A stretch of DNA of 64,000 bases from Lutraria lutraria (taxonomy: Eukaryota > Mollusca > Bivalvia > Venerida > Mactridae): NCBI GenBank assembly GCA_964023205.1, contig OZ026841.1, positions 33,122,399 through 33,186,398 of the forward strand. The letters run 5' to 3'. The position numbers were made by a program, and so were the translations under genes. Under the pieces are notes generated by a model. The model ran no database searches and was not told where the DNA came from. It saw only the letters and a program-made list of their open reading frames with translations. The first letter of the stretch is position 1; every line of letters starts with the position of its first letter. Positions 38,381 to 51,413 of this stretch are shown here, one piece after another.

Positions 38381-41333
38381 GTTGCACAAGTGTTGTTTTT
38401 GGTGAAATTTTGAACTGTTTTAACAGTACTATAACTTAATTTGTGGCTAAGTTGGCTAATTATTACCACTTTTTGGTACATCCGTTTCTGTGGTTTGATC
38501 ACATCGACATAACAATTTTACATGTACATAATAATGTAAATAACTATTTTATCCAGCTTTTCCATTTCTTGACATACCTGTGTATTGTAGATGAACGTAC
38601 ATTATTTGTATTAAATATTGGATGAATGCACCATTTATAAATATCACATTCCATATCACGATATCAAATATCCTACGTACATTTGTATGATATATTATTT
38701 GGACACCGAATTGAAGAATACGGAAGATTTATGTACGGTGTCGCTCAATGTTTAATGAGAGACACGTCAAGTCGTGAAACTTGGCAGCTAAAATCACGTC
38801 TGAACTTCTAGAAAAATTTAAATCTTTTTACCCCGTCACAAAATCGACCTGATGCTGTATTATGTCAAATAATCAAAAAAATAATTAACCTGAGTCGCTC
38901 ACTTTACAAAAAATAAAACTTGTATTAGTGACAATACGAAGCTTTGTGAAGCACTATAAAGCTACATCCAGCTTAATTACTAAGAACGTTAACCGTTGTT
39001 ATGAACTTAAAAGTCTGGCAGACACTTTGCAAATGTGTCTGAATGCGAAAAGAGAAGATCCCTATGCGACGACGAAGGTGACAAACGTATTAAACGCGCC
39101 AATATACTAATAGCAGCACGTACTTATGTGCAGTAGCAGCGGACCCTTGATTGTAAAATTAGCATAAATTCGAATCTTTTTAAACACTCAATCTAAAATT
39201 GCCTTGAATTAAAAATGTCACAATATAATGAGAATCAACTATAAAACAGATATAGATATACAGCGATGTCGTATTTTGGGACAAGTCTTTCGTTTAAAGT
39301 AATAAAAAGGCAATTCATTCCATCTTCGTGTTCAGTATCTCGCTGTCAAGTTCGCTACTTCAACAGCTAAAATCACCCAGGGCACTTATGGAAACTCTGG
39401 TTCTTTTTTTCCATCTATGGCACTAAAGCGCTTAACAAGGACCAAGTCTTAATAACCGTTTTATGTGCCCCCTTGTTGTATGTTGAAAAGATGTCCGGGC
39501 AACAATTCCAGAATCAGAAATGCCAGGAAACGCAAAAAGAATGAAATCAGAGAATTTAAAGGCGGGTATTTAATTTTAATAATCTCATTTGTTGGAAGTC
39601 CATGACGAATTTTGAAATACTATTATTTTGAGAGTTTTAATTCCAAGTCAAATGTTGAAATTTGAAAAAAGAAGTAGGATTTTCGACTATTCCAATGCAT
39701 CCTGCTGAATAATGCATGTTATATACCTGAATTATACTAACATGTAAACTTTCAGACTAAAAAGATAGTAAGTGTAAAAATGCATGCCACAAAATAATTA
39801 CAAAATAAGCACCAGTAGATAGCAGATATGATATCATGACTAGATGTATGATACATGTATAGCAATCTTACCATCGCATTTCTCTGTTCATGAATAACAT
39901 TATTGGGCGAGTGATGCTGACCGTGTTTTGGCCGGTCAGTTCTTTTACCTGGATCTTACCATGGTAACATTATTATACTAACATACAACACATGTGTTTT
40001 GATTGTTTGTTTTAATGAAGGAGAATTCTGAGTTAGTCTTCGGTTAGTGTTCGGACTGCTTGCATTTCACACAGCTGGGATGTATATGTCAAATCGACTT
40101 GGAATCACTTTCCTATGTCATCGTTTGGAACAATTGTCCATGGACCTAATAACAGCCATTCTTTGTCGCACAGGAAAGCCGCACAGAAAATAGGTCTGAA
40201 CTAAATAGTGTATATATATTCCAAATATGGTATTGAGTTATGTTACATAAAATTACAAAATAACCACCTTTAGGACAGACTGCACTTTAGGGGCTGTTCG
40301 GATCAAGCATTGGCTTTCGGGTTACTCCCTTCATTATGATAATAAAGTTTTATTTGGGCACTACTGGGCGAGAAACTGATAGCAGACACCGAAACTTTAT
40401 AGATTTTGTATAAAGTTTTAGAAAGTGTTTTGGATATTCATTGGATAATACTAACGTAGAATCAAATTAATTTGGATTGTTATTATTTTACAACAGTTAC
40501 CAGTAATCAGAAATGCAAACTAGGTTATATAAATATATGTGCGGCATAATTTGTAAATGTAATTAAGTTGGTAAATGAAGCATATTAAAATTATGCCTAA
40601 CTTATTTCCTTTTTTTGTGTTATTTTAAGATTTTATGACGTACGGTACACAGGGTCCACAAAGGTTTATATGGTTAAAACTTAGTATTTCAAAAAAAAAA
40701 AATTATTTTTGCGTGATACGTTTGTTTTTACTGATTTTTCTGTTGTATTCCGAGGCGATTTTCAGTATGTCTGCTGTAACTGAACTTGCTGAAGAGCCCT
40801 GGTTAAATCCGTGTCTCCTAATATCGGTGTTTTACTGTAATCTTGATTAAGCGATAAATATTATAAACATGCGAGTTTAGTTTTAAACATTGTCATTACA
40901 AAATAACTCTAGCTTTATACAATTCATGTAAACATATACACAAGTACGTCTATATCACTGTAATGCATTTATTCAATGTTTTACCAGGAAACTTAAACAT
41001 ATAAATGAATGGTACAAATAATGTAGAGATGTTAGCACAGTATGTAGTTTTAAAAAGACAAGAATAAACACAAAGGAAGTTCAGATTAAAAGCCAAAGTT
41101 AACAATGCAAAGCTGTTCAGTGCTTTAATACTACATTTTGAACATTGATAAACCTATCACGGACTTATATGATCATTTCCTTGACAAAATGGCGTTCATT
41201 TGACTGCTGACAAAAACGAACCATTTATACCCATTTAAAAAAGATGTATACTTCATTTGAAAGACGGGATACTGGTATTACTGCATTTGTTTTGGCAATT
41301 TTAATTTAGGTTTCTCTATTTTCAGGATCAGTA
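38381..41333. other. Gene-free interval upstream of the TRIM-like gene
   Basis: AT-rich with no supported exon. The TRIM-like gene's acceptor (tttctctattttcag, ending 41325) implies a 5' UTR exon somewhere in or before this stretch; I could not place it. Confidence 0.6.
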
Positions 41334-43280
41334 ATGGCTGACGGAATTGATCCAAAGCGCACCTCTGACGACAATGTCACTGAGACAGTCTTTTCGTCGA
41401 TAGATGACAATGCTCTCAATCAACGAGCGAGTGGAATTATAGACACAGACGTGCGTGCGCAAAGGTTCGAACAGCGAGAGCCACCCCTTTTTGACATAAG
41501 CCCGCCTACACGGCCATCGAATAAATCTACCGATTCATTTTACGACAGAGTTACTCCTCCTGATGGTAAATCGCGCATGTGCGAGTTTCAAGCTGCACAT
41601 GGTGAATTAGACACCATTATTAACACATCAAGAGAAGACATATCATTGAACTCTTTAGTTGATACAGATGGTGTATTCGGCGTGGATGCTGGTCCAGCTA
41701 GTCGTCCGGATTTCAGCCATGCTTGTTCATCGGATTCAGTTCGAAGCCATCATGCATATGGAAGGACCCCAATGCGCTTACCTTCGTTCGGCGATGAATG
41801 TCCAAAACACGAAGGAGAAAACATCAAATATGTTTGCATGTCATGCAATCATGCATTATTGTGTCAAGTATGTTTAACATTGAATCACAACCAATGTGAA
41901 AAACAATTTATCAACGATGTGGTCAACGATCCTTCGTTCGGATTTATTAGAAAGTGTAAGAGTTTTGAAGAAGAGCTAACAACGATCGATCAAAGACTGA
42001 AGAGAAACAAATCAAAACTAAGAACGAACATGAATTTAGTCACGTACATGAAACAGAGAGCATTAACTGATCTTCATAGACACAGACAGCGCTTGAATAA
42101 TCAGTTTGATGTATTAGAAAAGGAGTTCGTAGATAAAATAAATGAAATTGAAAATGACGATTACAAAAAGACAAGTTCTTTAAACCGAAGTGTGGTTGCA
42201 CTAGAACGCGAGTTTGGTGCGATGTATGATGATTTCAATCTCCGGATGGATGGGGGTAGACGGTCAAAAATATTTACGAGAATTGAGTGGTCAAAAGATG
42301 CCATAGGTCAGTTACAAGAAACCCTTACACAACTTGAAAGTCAAAATGAAATATTCCAATACAGATGTATACCATCTGAAGCTATGAGCAGGCTTTTCCA
42401 AGATGGTGTTGAGATGGCAGAAGCAAAAGCGGTGGATTCCAAAGAGAAAAACGATATAATAAATGTATCAGATATATCTGTGGCTCACAATAGCGACTCG
42501 AATGCTTGTAAGATCACTGGTGTTGCATTGCTCTCTGGTGAGATCCTTATTGCAGTTGATAGTAACAATTCAGCAATAAAGATCATTGATACTGATAAGG
42601 AAAGTATAAAAGTTGTACACAGAATGGCATCACAACCGTTGGATGTCGATGTCATACCGGGTGACTCAAATGTTAATCCACAGGTTATTGTCACATTTCC
42701 AAAAGATCACATGATCGTCTTCTTCGATGGAAACACATGCCTTGACAAATTTACTAAACTCAAAGACATTAACACTAATGGTAATTGTCGAAGCGTTGTG
42801 CACAGCGATGGAAAACTCCTTGTGACGTTTCCAGATAAAGGAAAAATTGAAATCATTAATACTTCGGGTGATGTCCTTAAGCTAATAACTAACGAGACGA
42901 TTGGCCAACCTGCATTTCGACCTCAGTTTGTTGCCATAGATACGTCACGGTTTCGATACTACATATCAGATAGAGATAGTCATAGAGTACTGATATTGGA
43001 CTCAGATGGCGTCACTCTAAACATATACACAAGTATCGACATGCTTGAACCACGTGGTGTCTGTGTCAATGAGAACGGTGGCGTGTTTGTGTGCAGTTTA
43101 TCCGGACATCAAATTCACCATTTGTCTGATTGTGGCGAGTTCGTAGGACAAATGGATGTTAAAACTGATAAACAACTGGCTCCTTTTCCCCATAGCATTG
43201 CTTATTGTAACATTCGTAATACTCTATACGTCGGTCAGCTCGCATACGACAGCATTAAAGCTTATAAACTCGCTAAATAA
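41334..43280 (+). CDS. B-box / coiled-coil / NHL-like propeller protein (TRIM-like, no RING)
   Basis: 648 aa in one exon. Residues 1-150 are polar with no Cys cluster, so there is no RING. A B-box zinc finger spans 156-188: C156 and H159 (CPKH), C168 and C171 (CMSC), C177 and C180 (CQVC), H185, C188. A charged helical region (~205-350) reads as coiled coil. From ~385 to the end, repeated strands such as ALLSGEILIAVDS, KLLVTFP, RFRYYISDRDSHRVLILD and PRGVCVNENGGVFVCS fit an NHL-type beta-propeller, as in TRIM2/3/56/71-like proteins, a group expanded in bivalves. Without a RING, ubiquitin ligase activity is doubtful; scaffold or RNA/protein binding is more likely. A splice acceptor ends 9 bp before ATG, so the 5' UTR is spliced. 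AATAAA lies at 43553-43558. Confidence 0.9.
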   Translation: MADGIDPKRTSDDNVTETVFSSIDDNALNQRASGIIDTDVRAQRFEQREPPLFDISPPTRPSNKSTDSFYDRVTPPDGKSRMCEFQAAHGELDTIINTSREDISLNSLVDTDGVFGVDAGPASRPDFSHACSSDSVRSHHAYGRTPMRLPSFGDECPKHEGENIKYVCMSCNHALLCQVCLTLNHNQCEKQFINDVVNDPSFGFIRKCKSFEEELTTIDQRLKRNKSKLRTNMNLVTYMKQRALTDLHRHRQRLNNQFDVLEKEFVDKINEIENDDYKKTSSLNRSVVALEREFGAMYDDFNLRMDGGRRSKIFTRIEWSKDAIGQLQETLTQLESQNEIFQYRCIPSEAMSRLFQDGVEMAEAKAVDSKEKNDIINVSDISVAHNSDSNACKITGVALLSGEILIAVDSNNSAIKIIDTDKESIKVVHRMASQPLDVDVIPGDSNVNPQVIVTFPKDHMIVFFDGNTCLDKFTKLKDINTNGNCRSVVHSDGKLLVTFPDKGKIEIINTSGDVLKLITNETIGQPAFRPQFVAIDTSRFRYYISDRDSHRVLILDSDGVTLNIYTSIDMLEPRGVCVNENGGVFVCSLSGHQIHHLSDCGEFVGQMDVKTDKQLAPFPHSIAYCNIRNTLYVGQLAYDSIKAYKLAK

Positions 43281-43552
43281 ACAATCAAGCGGTGTGACCA
43301 AGAACAACAACTGGTAATTTGGACAGTAAACGACAGTCGTCTTGTTAATAATATTCCTGATGATTCTCTGTGTATACAACATACGTTATTTCGCTGTACA
43401 TGTATTGCATTCATATATAAAGACTTTTTAAGCAAACACGATATGTGAAGTACGAAGTTTTAGCGACGGAAATACTTCGGTGTGAGCTGTGGAAACGGAC
43501 AATTATGTCAGAAACTGTGTATGAAGAACATGAGTATGCAAACCAACTATAA

Positions 43553-43558
43553 AATAAA
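43553..43558 (+). terminator. Poly(A) signal of the TRIM-like gene
   Basis: AATAAA 273 nt after the stop codon, the first canonical signal downstream. Confidence 0.55.
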
Positions 43559-44868
43559 TGCAAATGACCTCGCAAAAATCGCTGAATGCAAGTTTTTGCT
43601 ATTGATCGTGTTATGGGCAATGGACCGATTGTTACTGTTTTGCTAGCTACAGCAGAGATGTTTAGTGTCTGGTTGCTATATTTTTTCATGAATAATAAAT
43701 GTTTCACGTCTCGCGTTAAGACACTGATTACACAATTGATATACTAGTAGCAAATACTTCATCAGTATTCATTTGTATCGTAAAAAATCACTTGTCCATT
43801 TTACGTTCATTAAGTGTAAAATTCACTGCTTGTGAGCTCTTTAACGGGACCAAACTTTGTATTACTCGGGGAATATTAACAAGTATCACTTAATGATACA
43901 ACTATCATTTATCAATGCTAAATAGTATACGAAACTCCTGCGATGAGGGGAAAAGAACTGTATCTAACGGTCCCCGAAATACCTTAATTGATATTCTATT
44001 TTATCAAAATTACCATACCTTGAAAGAAGTTTTCTAGATTTCGGAAAACAAATAATTCTAAAGTCTAGGTGTAAAAAGAATTTATTTGTATCTGATTACC
44101 CGATCTTCATCGCGGTCCTAGACTGTTTTAGCCCGAACAACGGAAAACCTTTTTTAACTTTCACGCGCTTTCGAGAGCAAAAAAAAACGACCCGATATGT
44201 GTGTACTTATGCTATTTTTAATGGGCGTATACCCAGAAATAAACAAATTTATTTTTAGGGCTAAGGTCCTTTAATTGTTACATGTTAACGGAAATACAAC
44301 ATGTACTTAGTAATAAGCGGATAAAGCCTCTATGTTCACACAGTCAATCTAAGGATGATAAGTAGATATATTTACATAAATGTCTATAACATAATGCTGT
44401 AATTAATCAGATACTAGTATAGCTTTAACATTCTTGACTTTGTTTTCCGGTATTCATGTATATTATGTTGATTAGTTTATTCTAAGTGACACAATTTCTT
44501 ATCAACATGCAGTTAATTATAGCCGTAGGAATACAGTGTATATTTGTTGTCAGGTTTATATGCTTAATATAACATGCTTCACTACAACATTGTCACGGAA
44601 CATAATACATGCTTTATTTAGTATAGTCAAACCTGCGTAAGCAGACATATGTCAATAACGTCTTGTTAGTTAATATTCAAGTATGACATTATTGCTATGT
44701 AGATTAGTTTTATATTTACACCAGTAAGGATATATATGTGCCAAGTCTTGGTGTCTGCACTTTAAAGGAAGAAATAATGCACGTTGTGTACAAGTACATA
44801 TGCATTCAAATGCTATGTTAAAATTATATTTGTTAATACTTATAAATTATATCCTATGTAAAATTATG

Positions 44869-45384
44869 TTAAAGGGGCATGCCCTGGAACTGAAGCGTAT
44901 CGAATAGCAATCAAATCGGTATCATTCTAATGCCTAAATCAATTAATGAAAGCCCTGTAAAACATTTACAAAATATCCTGCTAGTTTACTCAAAATACAC
45001 ATTTCAAGATATACCAAACCTGCCGATTTCGGCCTCAGAAATTATTTGTCATTTCTACAACTCGACCCTTTCAGAATCTGTCAAAACCGAAAACATCGCG
45101 GAAAAAATCGCGTCAACAAACTGAGATGGTAAGTATTGCTCATGTGTAAAGCAGCGAACATGCTGAGTTAAATTCCCAGACATATCGGAAATTTCGTTGT
45201 CAACAATAAAAGGCTGACAGCCTTTTATTCAAACCCACATACAAATACCGACACGCGCGTTATAGGGTCATTTTTGAACACATTCTTCTTTGACTTTTCG
45301 GTAATAATTGGTTTTACAAGTGACAAACGCATTTTTGTTGTACGAAAAAAAAAAGACACTGAGTTCCTGGGCATGCCCCTTTAA
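44869..45384. mobile_element. 516-bp MITE with TTAA flanks (family 2)
   Basis: Left end ttaaaggggcatgccctgga and right end tcctgggcatgcccctttaa are inverted repeats, nearly perfect over ~23 bp, with TTAA at both edges. The TIR itself contains the palindrome ggggcatgcccc. No coding capacity. Confidence 0.8.
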
Positions 45385-45446
45385 TGTGTGTATCAGTATG
45401 GAGATGTTTGATATGTCTGTGTCTTGGGCTGTTGGAACCATTGGGA

Positions 45447-45504
45447 TGATATTTGGGGGGGGGCTAAACCCCATCAGCCCCTCCCTCCCTCCCCCCAAAT
45501 ATCA
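45447..45504. repeat. G-run / C-run hairpin
   Basis: tgatatttgggggg pairs exactly with ccccccaaatatca around a short C-rich loop. The G9 run with further G/C tracts could form other structures. Confidence 0.8.
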
Positions 45505-45825
45505 GGCAAACTCACAAAAACTGAAATTCTTCTTACGAACCTGGTGCATTACTTTGTAACTATCAAACTCCAAACAGTAATGATCACTCTTTGTATTACG
45601 ATATAGTATGTCAACGTAATACACTCGATATATTGAGTCTCGTCTGGCTATATTTCACTAAATATCCTGGTTGATGGTTGATTGCAAATAATAATTCGAA
45701 GAAAAACCAAACGTCATCAAGGACCTGAGTAGTTGTCATTGTATTTAAGTATCCAACATCACGTGGTTCGTTTGCGGCAGTGATTAACATGCTGGAAAAG
45801 AAGATACTCAAGTTTGTGTATGTGT

Positions 45826-45896
45826 TAAACTGGTCGCTGTTTACTCATTACAATTTTGGTGCACTGCGACATAGACATAGAACGGAAACCAGTTTA
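45826..45896. repeat. Hairpin element related to 33438-33572
   Basis: taaactggt...ctgtt at the left and aacggaaaccagttta at the right, with the shared central word ggtgcactgc. A diverged member of the same family. Confidence 0.75.
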
Positions 45897-45919
45897 TGTG
45901 CGTGTTGTATATTCCTTTC

Positions 45920-46000
45920 AATCTCTACCCAGAGTTGTCGTTCCCGCTACTCACACTATATGTGTGTATTGGAAAGGAACGACAACTCTGGGTAGGGATT
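45920..46000. repeat. 25-bp-arm hairpin element
   Basis: Left arm 45920-45944 and right arm 45976-46000 are complementary with one mismatch (core ctacccagagttgtcgttcc), loop 31 nt. A single arm-like piece (aaggaacgacaactct) also occurs near 33366. Confidence 0.85.
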
Positions 46001-46135
46001 GTATTCTTTTCTGACTTGTATACAGAGCTTATTTCAATAAATAGATTCTCTTGCAAAATAAAGTCTTATAAAAATACAAATTTTATTGTTATTTATGATT
46101 TGAGTGTAGCACTAAAATTGCAGATAATTTCATGA

Positions 46136-46215
46136 GAAAAAACATCAAATCCACGACCTTCCGTTAGTATTCCAGCGGGTTACCAGTCGACTATCGATCA
46201 CCCCATGACCCACAT
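46136..46215 (-). repeat. tRNA-like SINE head fragment
   Basis: The minus strand reads ggggtgatcgatagtcgact ggtaacccgctgg, then ggtcgtggatttgatg, matching the D-arm, anticodon-arm and T-arm order. No acceptor pairing is seen. Confidence 0.5.
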
Positions 46216-46624
46216 TCATACGAGTGAACAAAAAACAGTCAATCCTCCTTCTATAATTCATGGTGTTAATTCTATGTTTTGTAACTACATGTAGTCTGTC
46301 CGGCCTTCGATAAAATAGCAAAGACTTTAGTGTCTCTTTATGTACTATAGTAACTAGACAGTATCTGATATGCTACTCTTGAACCAACAGACCACGTGAA
46401 GCATTACCAGAGTTTGGCCGAGAAACAGATCTGATGTATCGTTCAGCCGCCAGGTCGATGTTACAGGGAAGTAAAATAAAATAAACAAAACTACAATAAA
46501 CACATACTTAATTAATGATGACAATACATACTCGTACATGCTCAGATTGGGGAGGAAAGTCTAACAGCTGTTCTTGATAAACAGAATTAAAACAAGTCTA
46601 TTAATTTCGGTAGTTGGCTTATAA

Positions 46625-47339
46625 TTAAAGTCCCATTAGCTTTTTGCTATAAAAAAATATATATGAAAAAAACAACAATTGTTGATATTATCCTAAGATA
46701 ATTATTACCGACGAAACGAACCATATTTTACATAAAAAACTCATTTCGCTGTGAATTTTGCTTTTGTAAATATATAGAGCGCGTGACGTCACTTTATGAC
46801 GTGTGCGTAATATGACTGCGGGAAAACACAGCTGTTCTATAAATAGTATTTATTTCAATGATATTGAAAAAAAAATACGATACTGGTTTCGGAAACATTT
46901 TTTACGGGAGGAAAACACACCGGATTTCTCTGTAAAGGACAAATAGAAACTATTACGACTAAATGAGTATGGACTACTGTTTCTTGATATCGTTTATTCG
47001 TGAAAATCTAGAATGATGGAGATCTGAAACATATACATACGAGAAGGTAAATAATTGAACCAAAACATGATGGAATCCAACAATAATCAGTTATACATAT
47101 TCAGCTTATGCATTAATACAGATTAGTCGTGAATAAGATGGAGATAATGCTACTCACACCATAAATAAGATGAAAACATTGCTGTGGTGATTATTGACTA
47201 GAATTAAATTACAAATGGCGTAAACAAGAAAGGGGAGCTAACTATATGATGCCCTAATGTAGTCCACAATAAAAGGGAGGTAATTGATGGCATATAATCC
47301 TCTAACGACCGATAAGTTTATATGCTTATGGGACTTTAA
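46625..47339. mobile_element. 715-bp MITE with TTAA flanks (family 1, copy B)
   Basis: Same termini (aaagtcccattagctttttg / gcttatgggactttaa) and the same internal sequence as 7438-7826. Shared stretches include gactgcgggaaaac and tctataaatagtatttattt. About 300 bp of extra sequence lies between the shared part (ends ~46960) and the right end. Confidence 0.8.
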
Positions 47340-50300
47340 TTTTTTTTTTTTTGAAACTGAAAGATAGTTCAGCTTTCCATAGACGTCACACGCTCGGTCG
47401 CATGAACTTTTATGCGGACCTAAGAACTACGTCTATCTACATCCGCCATATGCTATTCTTAACTAGTTCTCGTTTCACGTGACGTTGCAGTGTAAGTCTG
47501 CAACTAGTTCAGTTTCTTTGAGTACATTCAGTACTTTGATTATAGTTATCCAGTACCTTTTGTTAAAGGGAGGTAATTCAATATTACTGTCGAATATTTC
47601 CAGTATATATATGATACTTACGTTAGCGCCCTTGCGCAGTGAAAGCTTTAACTCTTTAATTTATATATGCGCATGATTATCACACACCTCTCGTCGTGAT
47701 CGACGGAAATTTGAAGCTATATGATATACATGTGAGTCACGTCGTCGAACCACTGTTTCCAAATAATGCCAACAACAGTCTGTTTTAGAAGATAATGCAA
47801 CAAGTCATATACATAGCTTGATATATTCTGAATCTCCTTAGTGCGATTAACATTGCATTTATTAATGATTGTCCTGCCAATATCCCAGATCTCAATCTCG
47901 TTGATTACCTATATGTAGTATAATTTGAATCAACGTGTTAGACGCCGTAAACGTCAATTACCTAACTCAGTAGTGAACCATGGAACAACCAGAGGTCAAA
48001 ATCAACACACTTTCATGATCGACTTTTCAAGAAATACAAAATGTTGAAGTTAAGAAAGTGTAATATTATAATGTACATGTATATAAGAACATAAACGTGT
48101 TAATACTAGTATACAATAATTTGAAAACAATATCTAAAGCTCAAATAATTCATGAAGTACGGTATATGAAAATATTGATGTAAATAACATGAGCTATAAA
48201 TCAGGCGTCCATGTTGACGGTTTAAGAGGTACCGGATGAGTAAAATTTAAACATTGACCCTTTTGACACTATAGGTTTTACAGGTTTTAACGGTTTTACA
48301 AAGTTTACTAATGATGGACAAACTCTCCAGGTTTGGGTGATACAGTAGAGTACTGATATCATGAACATTCTTCATGATTATGACATTCAAACGTGAAAAA
48401 ATAAAGTTTTTTAAGCACCTTCTACACGGTCGTTCACAAATATTTTACTCAGAAAAGTCGGCTCCTGCGTTCATTCAATACTTTTTGTCTCTATAATCTT
48501 TCTAGGTACAGTGAAACCTTCTGGTTTATGTTGTCATATGTAAATTGGGTCAACAGGACGAAACTGTATGTTTAAAGGTTGGTCTTTCAAGCGAAATACA
48601 TGTATGGACATTTAAATACCGATCTGACATGAATTTCGCGATTTCTAGCACGGTTGTCGATAATGATCTAAGAAACTACGAAGAATTCATAAAAATGAGA
48701 TGTACAAGTGAAAAACTAATGTTCGTAGATCAGCATCGGTCATATTATATTCACCTGCTTGGGGTAATATTCAAAAATTGGTAAACGATTTTCATACCTT
48801 TGTATTGGTTTTAAAAGTTAGAATGAGCCTAACATCACCTTTAAAAAATTAAAATGAGCCTAATATCACCTTTAAAAAAATAAAATGAGCCTAATATCAC
48901 TTTTAAAAAGTTATAATGAGCCTAATATCACCTTATCGAACACAATAACTAAGACCTTTAAAAAGTAAACGTGTTAGAAAATGAAAGTAGGATGGTGGGA
49001 ATTTTAAGGACTTCTCATTATTTGATATGTATATATATATAAATCCTTGACGTTTCTAATTAAACTGGCAATTTGCATACGGATTACTCGGTATACTCCA
49101 CTTCATTAAGCCTACAAACACCAATATATACATATGTATACACATATGATAAATGGCATTAATTGGTACGTCTAATTGGTCGCATTTCAATGAAGTACAT
49201 AACACCCGTAAACCGCTACTGCTGGGTAAGCCTTGTCCTGCTATGGTCGGTTGCTATCGGAAGGAAATGACCTAGGTAAGTTTTTGTTTTATTTTCATAT
49301 ATTCCGTTTTAGTAAGGAAGGAAAGAAATATCGCTATATATTTATGTGACTTTTAACTGTTCGTCATAAAATCATTGGATATTTACTCATAAAATAAGAG
49401 TTAAAATGCATTTAATACTTGCAAAATATAGATAGTTTACAGACTTGCAAATACATTTTGTAGATCCGCACCTGCAAAAACTCTGAGTGTTGCCGTAAAT
49501 ATAGATAAATTCGATGTCGTTTCGCTTTCTAACAATCACAGTTAATTAATTACAAAGTGCTTTTGTTAATGGAACGATAAAAGACTGGTGCGTTCGTGAA
49601 CATGAACGACAATAAGGACAGTATAATAAGACGGTTGTACACAGTAAAACAGCCTTATTCAACACCGTCCAATCACAGTCGCCGTTACAATATTTTATAT
49701 CCACCAATCGAAATGCGTGTACCACACAATTAACATTTTCAACTGCCCGGATGTTGAAAATTTTGTAATGAAGTAAAAATATCTGTAAACAATCAAACAA
49801 ATGGGTAAGATTTAATATTCTGTCGCAAAAATCTTTATTATGTTTGTCTGAATAATTACCAAGGACTTGTAGAAACCGGAATTCTGTATTAATTTGACAT
49901 AGTGGACTGATTCTCAAGACAAATGGGATTTCAAAATCCGAAATATTGAGAACTTTGTCTTTCGATATGCGAAAAGAAAACAAATGTGTTACATACTTGA
50001 GTGTAGTGTTGACTATTGTTCTATTGATGACAGTTCAAAAATCAATTTGAATTTATGCAGATTATGGTGAGATTAATCGGTTCTTGTACATTGCTTTATT
50101 CATTGTGGGGGATGTCTATACAAAACAAAATTTATAGAAAGGTGTGGATAACTATGATGAGTCTGATCCATTTGTGGCAGTCATTATCAGCTGACTCTTG
50201 TTGGTTTTATTTTTACATTTGATCTTCTACCTAGTCAGTTGAATTTAACATTTATAACATGTCTTTAAAAGAATGTTCTGTTTTTTAACCCTTGTGTGAA

Positions 50301-51000
50301 ATGCGTTTTACAAGCAGGCAGGGGTGTCAAAGTTAACTGTTTAGGAAAATTCTCAGTGCTCTCCTTTGACCCTTAAAATTAGTGATCTCACCATAGTCGC
50401 CGACAATCGAACAATCGTCGCTGTACGGTTGAAATTGCCAACTATCGATAGTGCATTAGAACAGTCGATAGTCGTATCAGCATGAGTACCAGCATTTCAC
50501 GCTCGTTACATAGTACTTACACCAACGGGAACCAATTGCACTAGATCCCAGCATCATACTTTGTCGTAGATTCACCATATGCCATGATGGATACCAATCG
50601 CCTAGCTGCACTGAATAAATCACTGCTTGCTGATTGGCTACAATTAATTCACTATATTTTAACCAATCAGACGATGGAATTCCTTTACATCATTTTGCTG
50701 TCAACAAAGTCGCATCAGCAATCAAACAATATTTTGTTGTTTTCAGTGTATTATTACTGAATATCACACCCGTGCAAAATAACTGCTTCTCTAAAAGCAA
50801 GAAAACATGTTTAGTATTGAAGTAAGCACTGTTTGCGTTCACACTCTAAATTTCTGTCAGGCCTAAAAAATAAGTTTGTTTCCTGTAACCCGTCCGACCC
50901 TGAGTTTCTTGCACCGACCCAATTTTTTTTATAAAAAAATGAAGACAATGATATTTTTAATCGCATTTCGTACAAGACGACGACAGCAATAATTTTAGTC
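47340..51000. other. Gene-free interval
   Basis: Apart from the minisatellite at 48811-48934 no supported gene. A 145-codon minus frame (49983-49546) has no recognisable domain. Near 50520-50625 a cggga accaattgc...ggataccaat segment looks like a worn relative of the hairpin elements. Confidence 0.5.
48811..48934. repeat. 31-bp minisatellite, four units
   Basis: aatgagcctaatatcacc with a ttttaaaaag spacer; aatgagcc falls at 48822, 48853, 48884 and 48915. Confidence 0.9.
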
Positions 51001-51079
51001 GTTCGCTATTTAGTATTTAACCACACCTCAGCACGTAAATGGTGGATGTCACAAAAATCTTGCTCGCGGTGAAGTTAAA

Positions 51080-51212
51080 ATGCCACCGGACAAACAACAA
51101 ATTCAATGTTTCCCAAATGATTTTGAGCATCAATCATTCAGAGAACATTTAAAGTTTCTATACAAACGCCCATATGGACACACTTTGTAAGAAATACTCA
51201 GCTCGGTGCGTG
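51080..51212 (+). other. GOLGA7: Candidate 5' UTR exon of GOLGA7 with a short upstream ORF
   Basis: A strong donor (tg|gtaagt) follows 51212, and a 5' UTR acceptor (cctgtag) sits at 51549, 8 bp before the GOLGA7 ATG. A 36-codon frame (51080-51190) ends before the donor. The exon start is unknown; placed by splice-site logic only. Confidence 0.35.
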
Positions 51213-51413
51213 GTAAGTACATTTGTATGTACGTCATCTAACGACAACGTGGATTAGTTAATAATGTTATAAGCATATCAAAACGTCAGTATGCTGTCGA
51301 ATATCCCACATAAATATAATCTACGTATGATAGGATTTTTTCACATGAACGATTCTATCACTTGATGCGATCTGACTAAAAAATGTATTGGCTGTAATAA
51401 AGTAATATTAACA

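Noticed and set aside
49546..49983. 145-codon minus-strand open frame
   Set aside because: No domain, no splice or signal-peptide logic; a frame of this length is not surprising in AT-rich sequence of this size.
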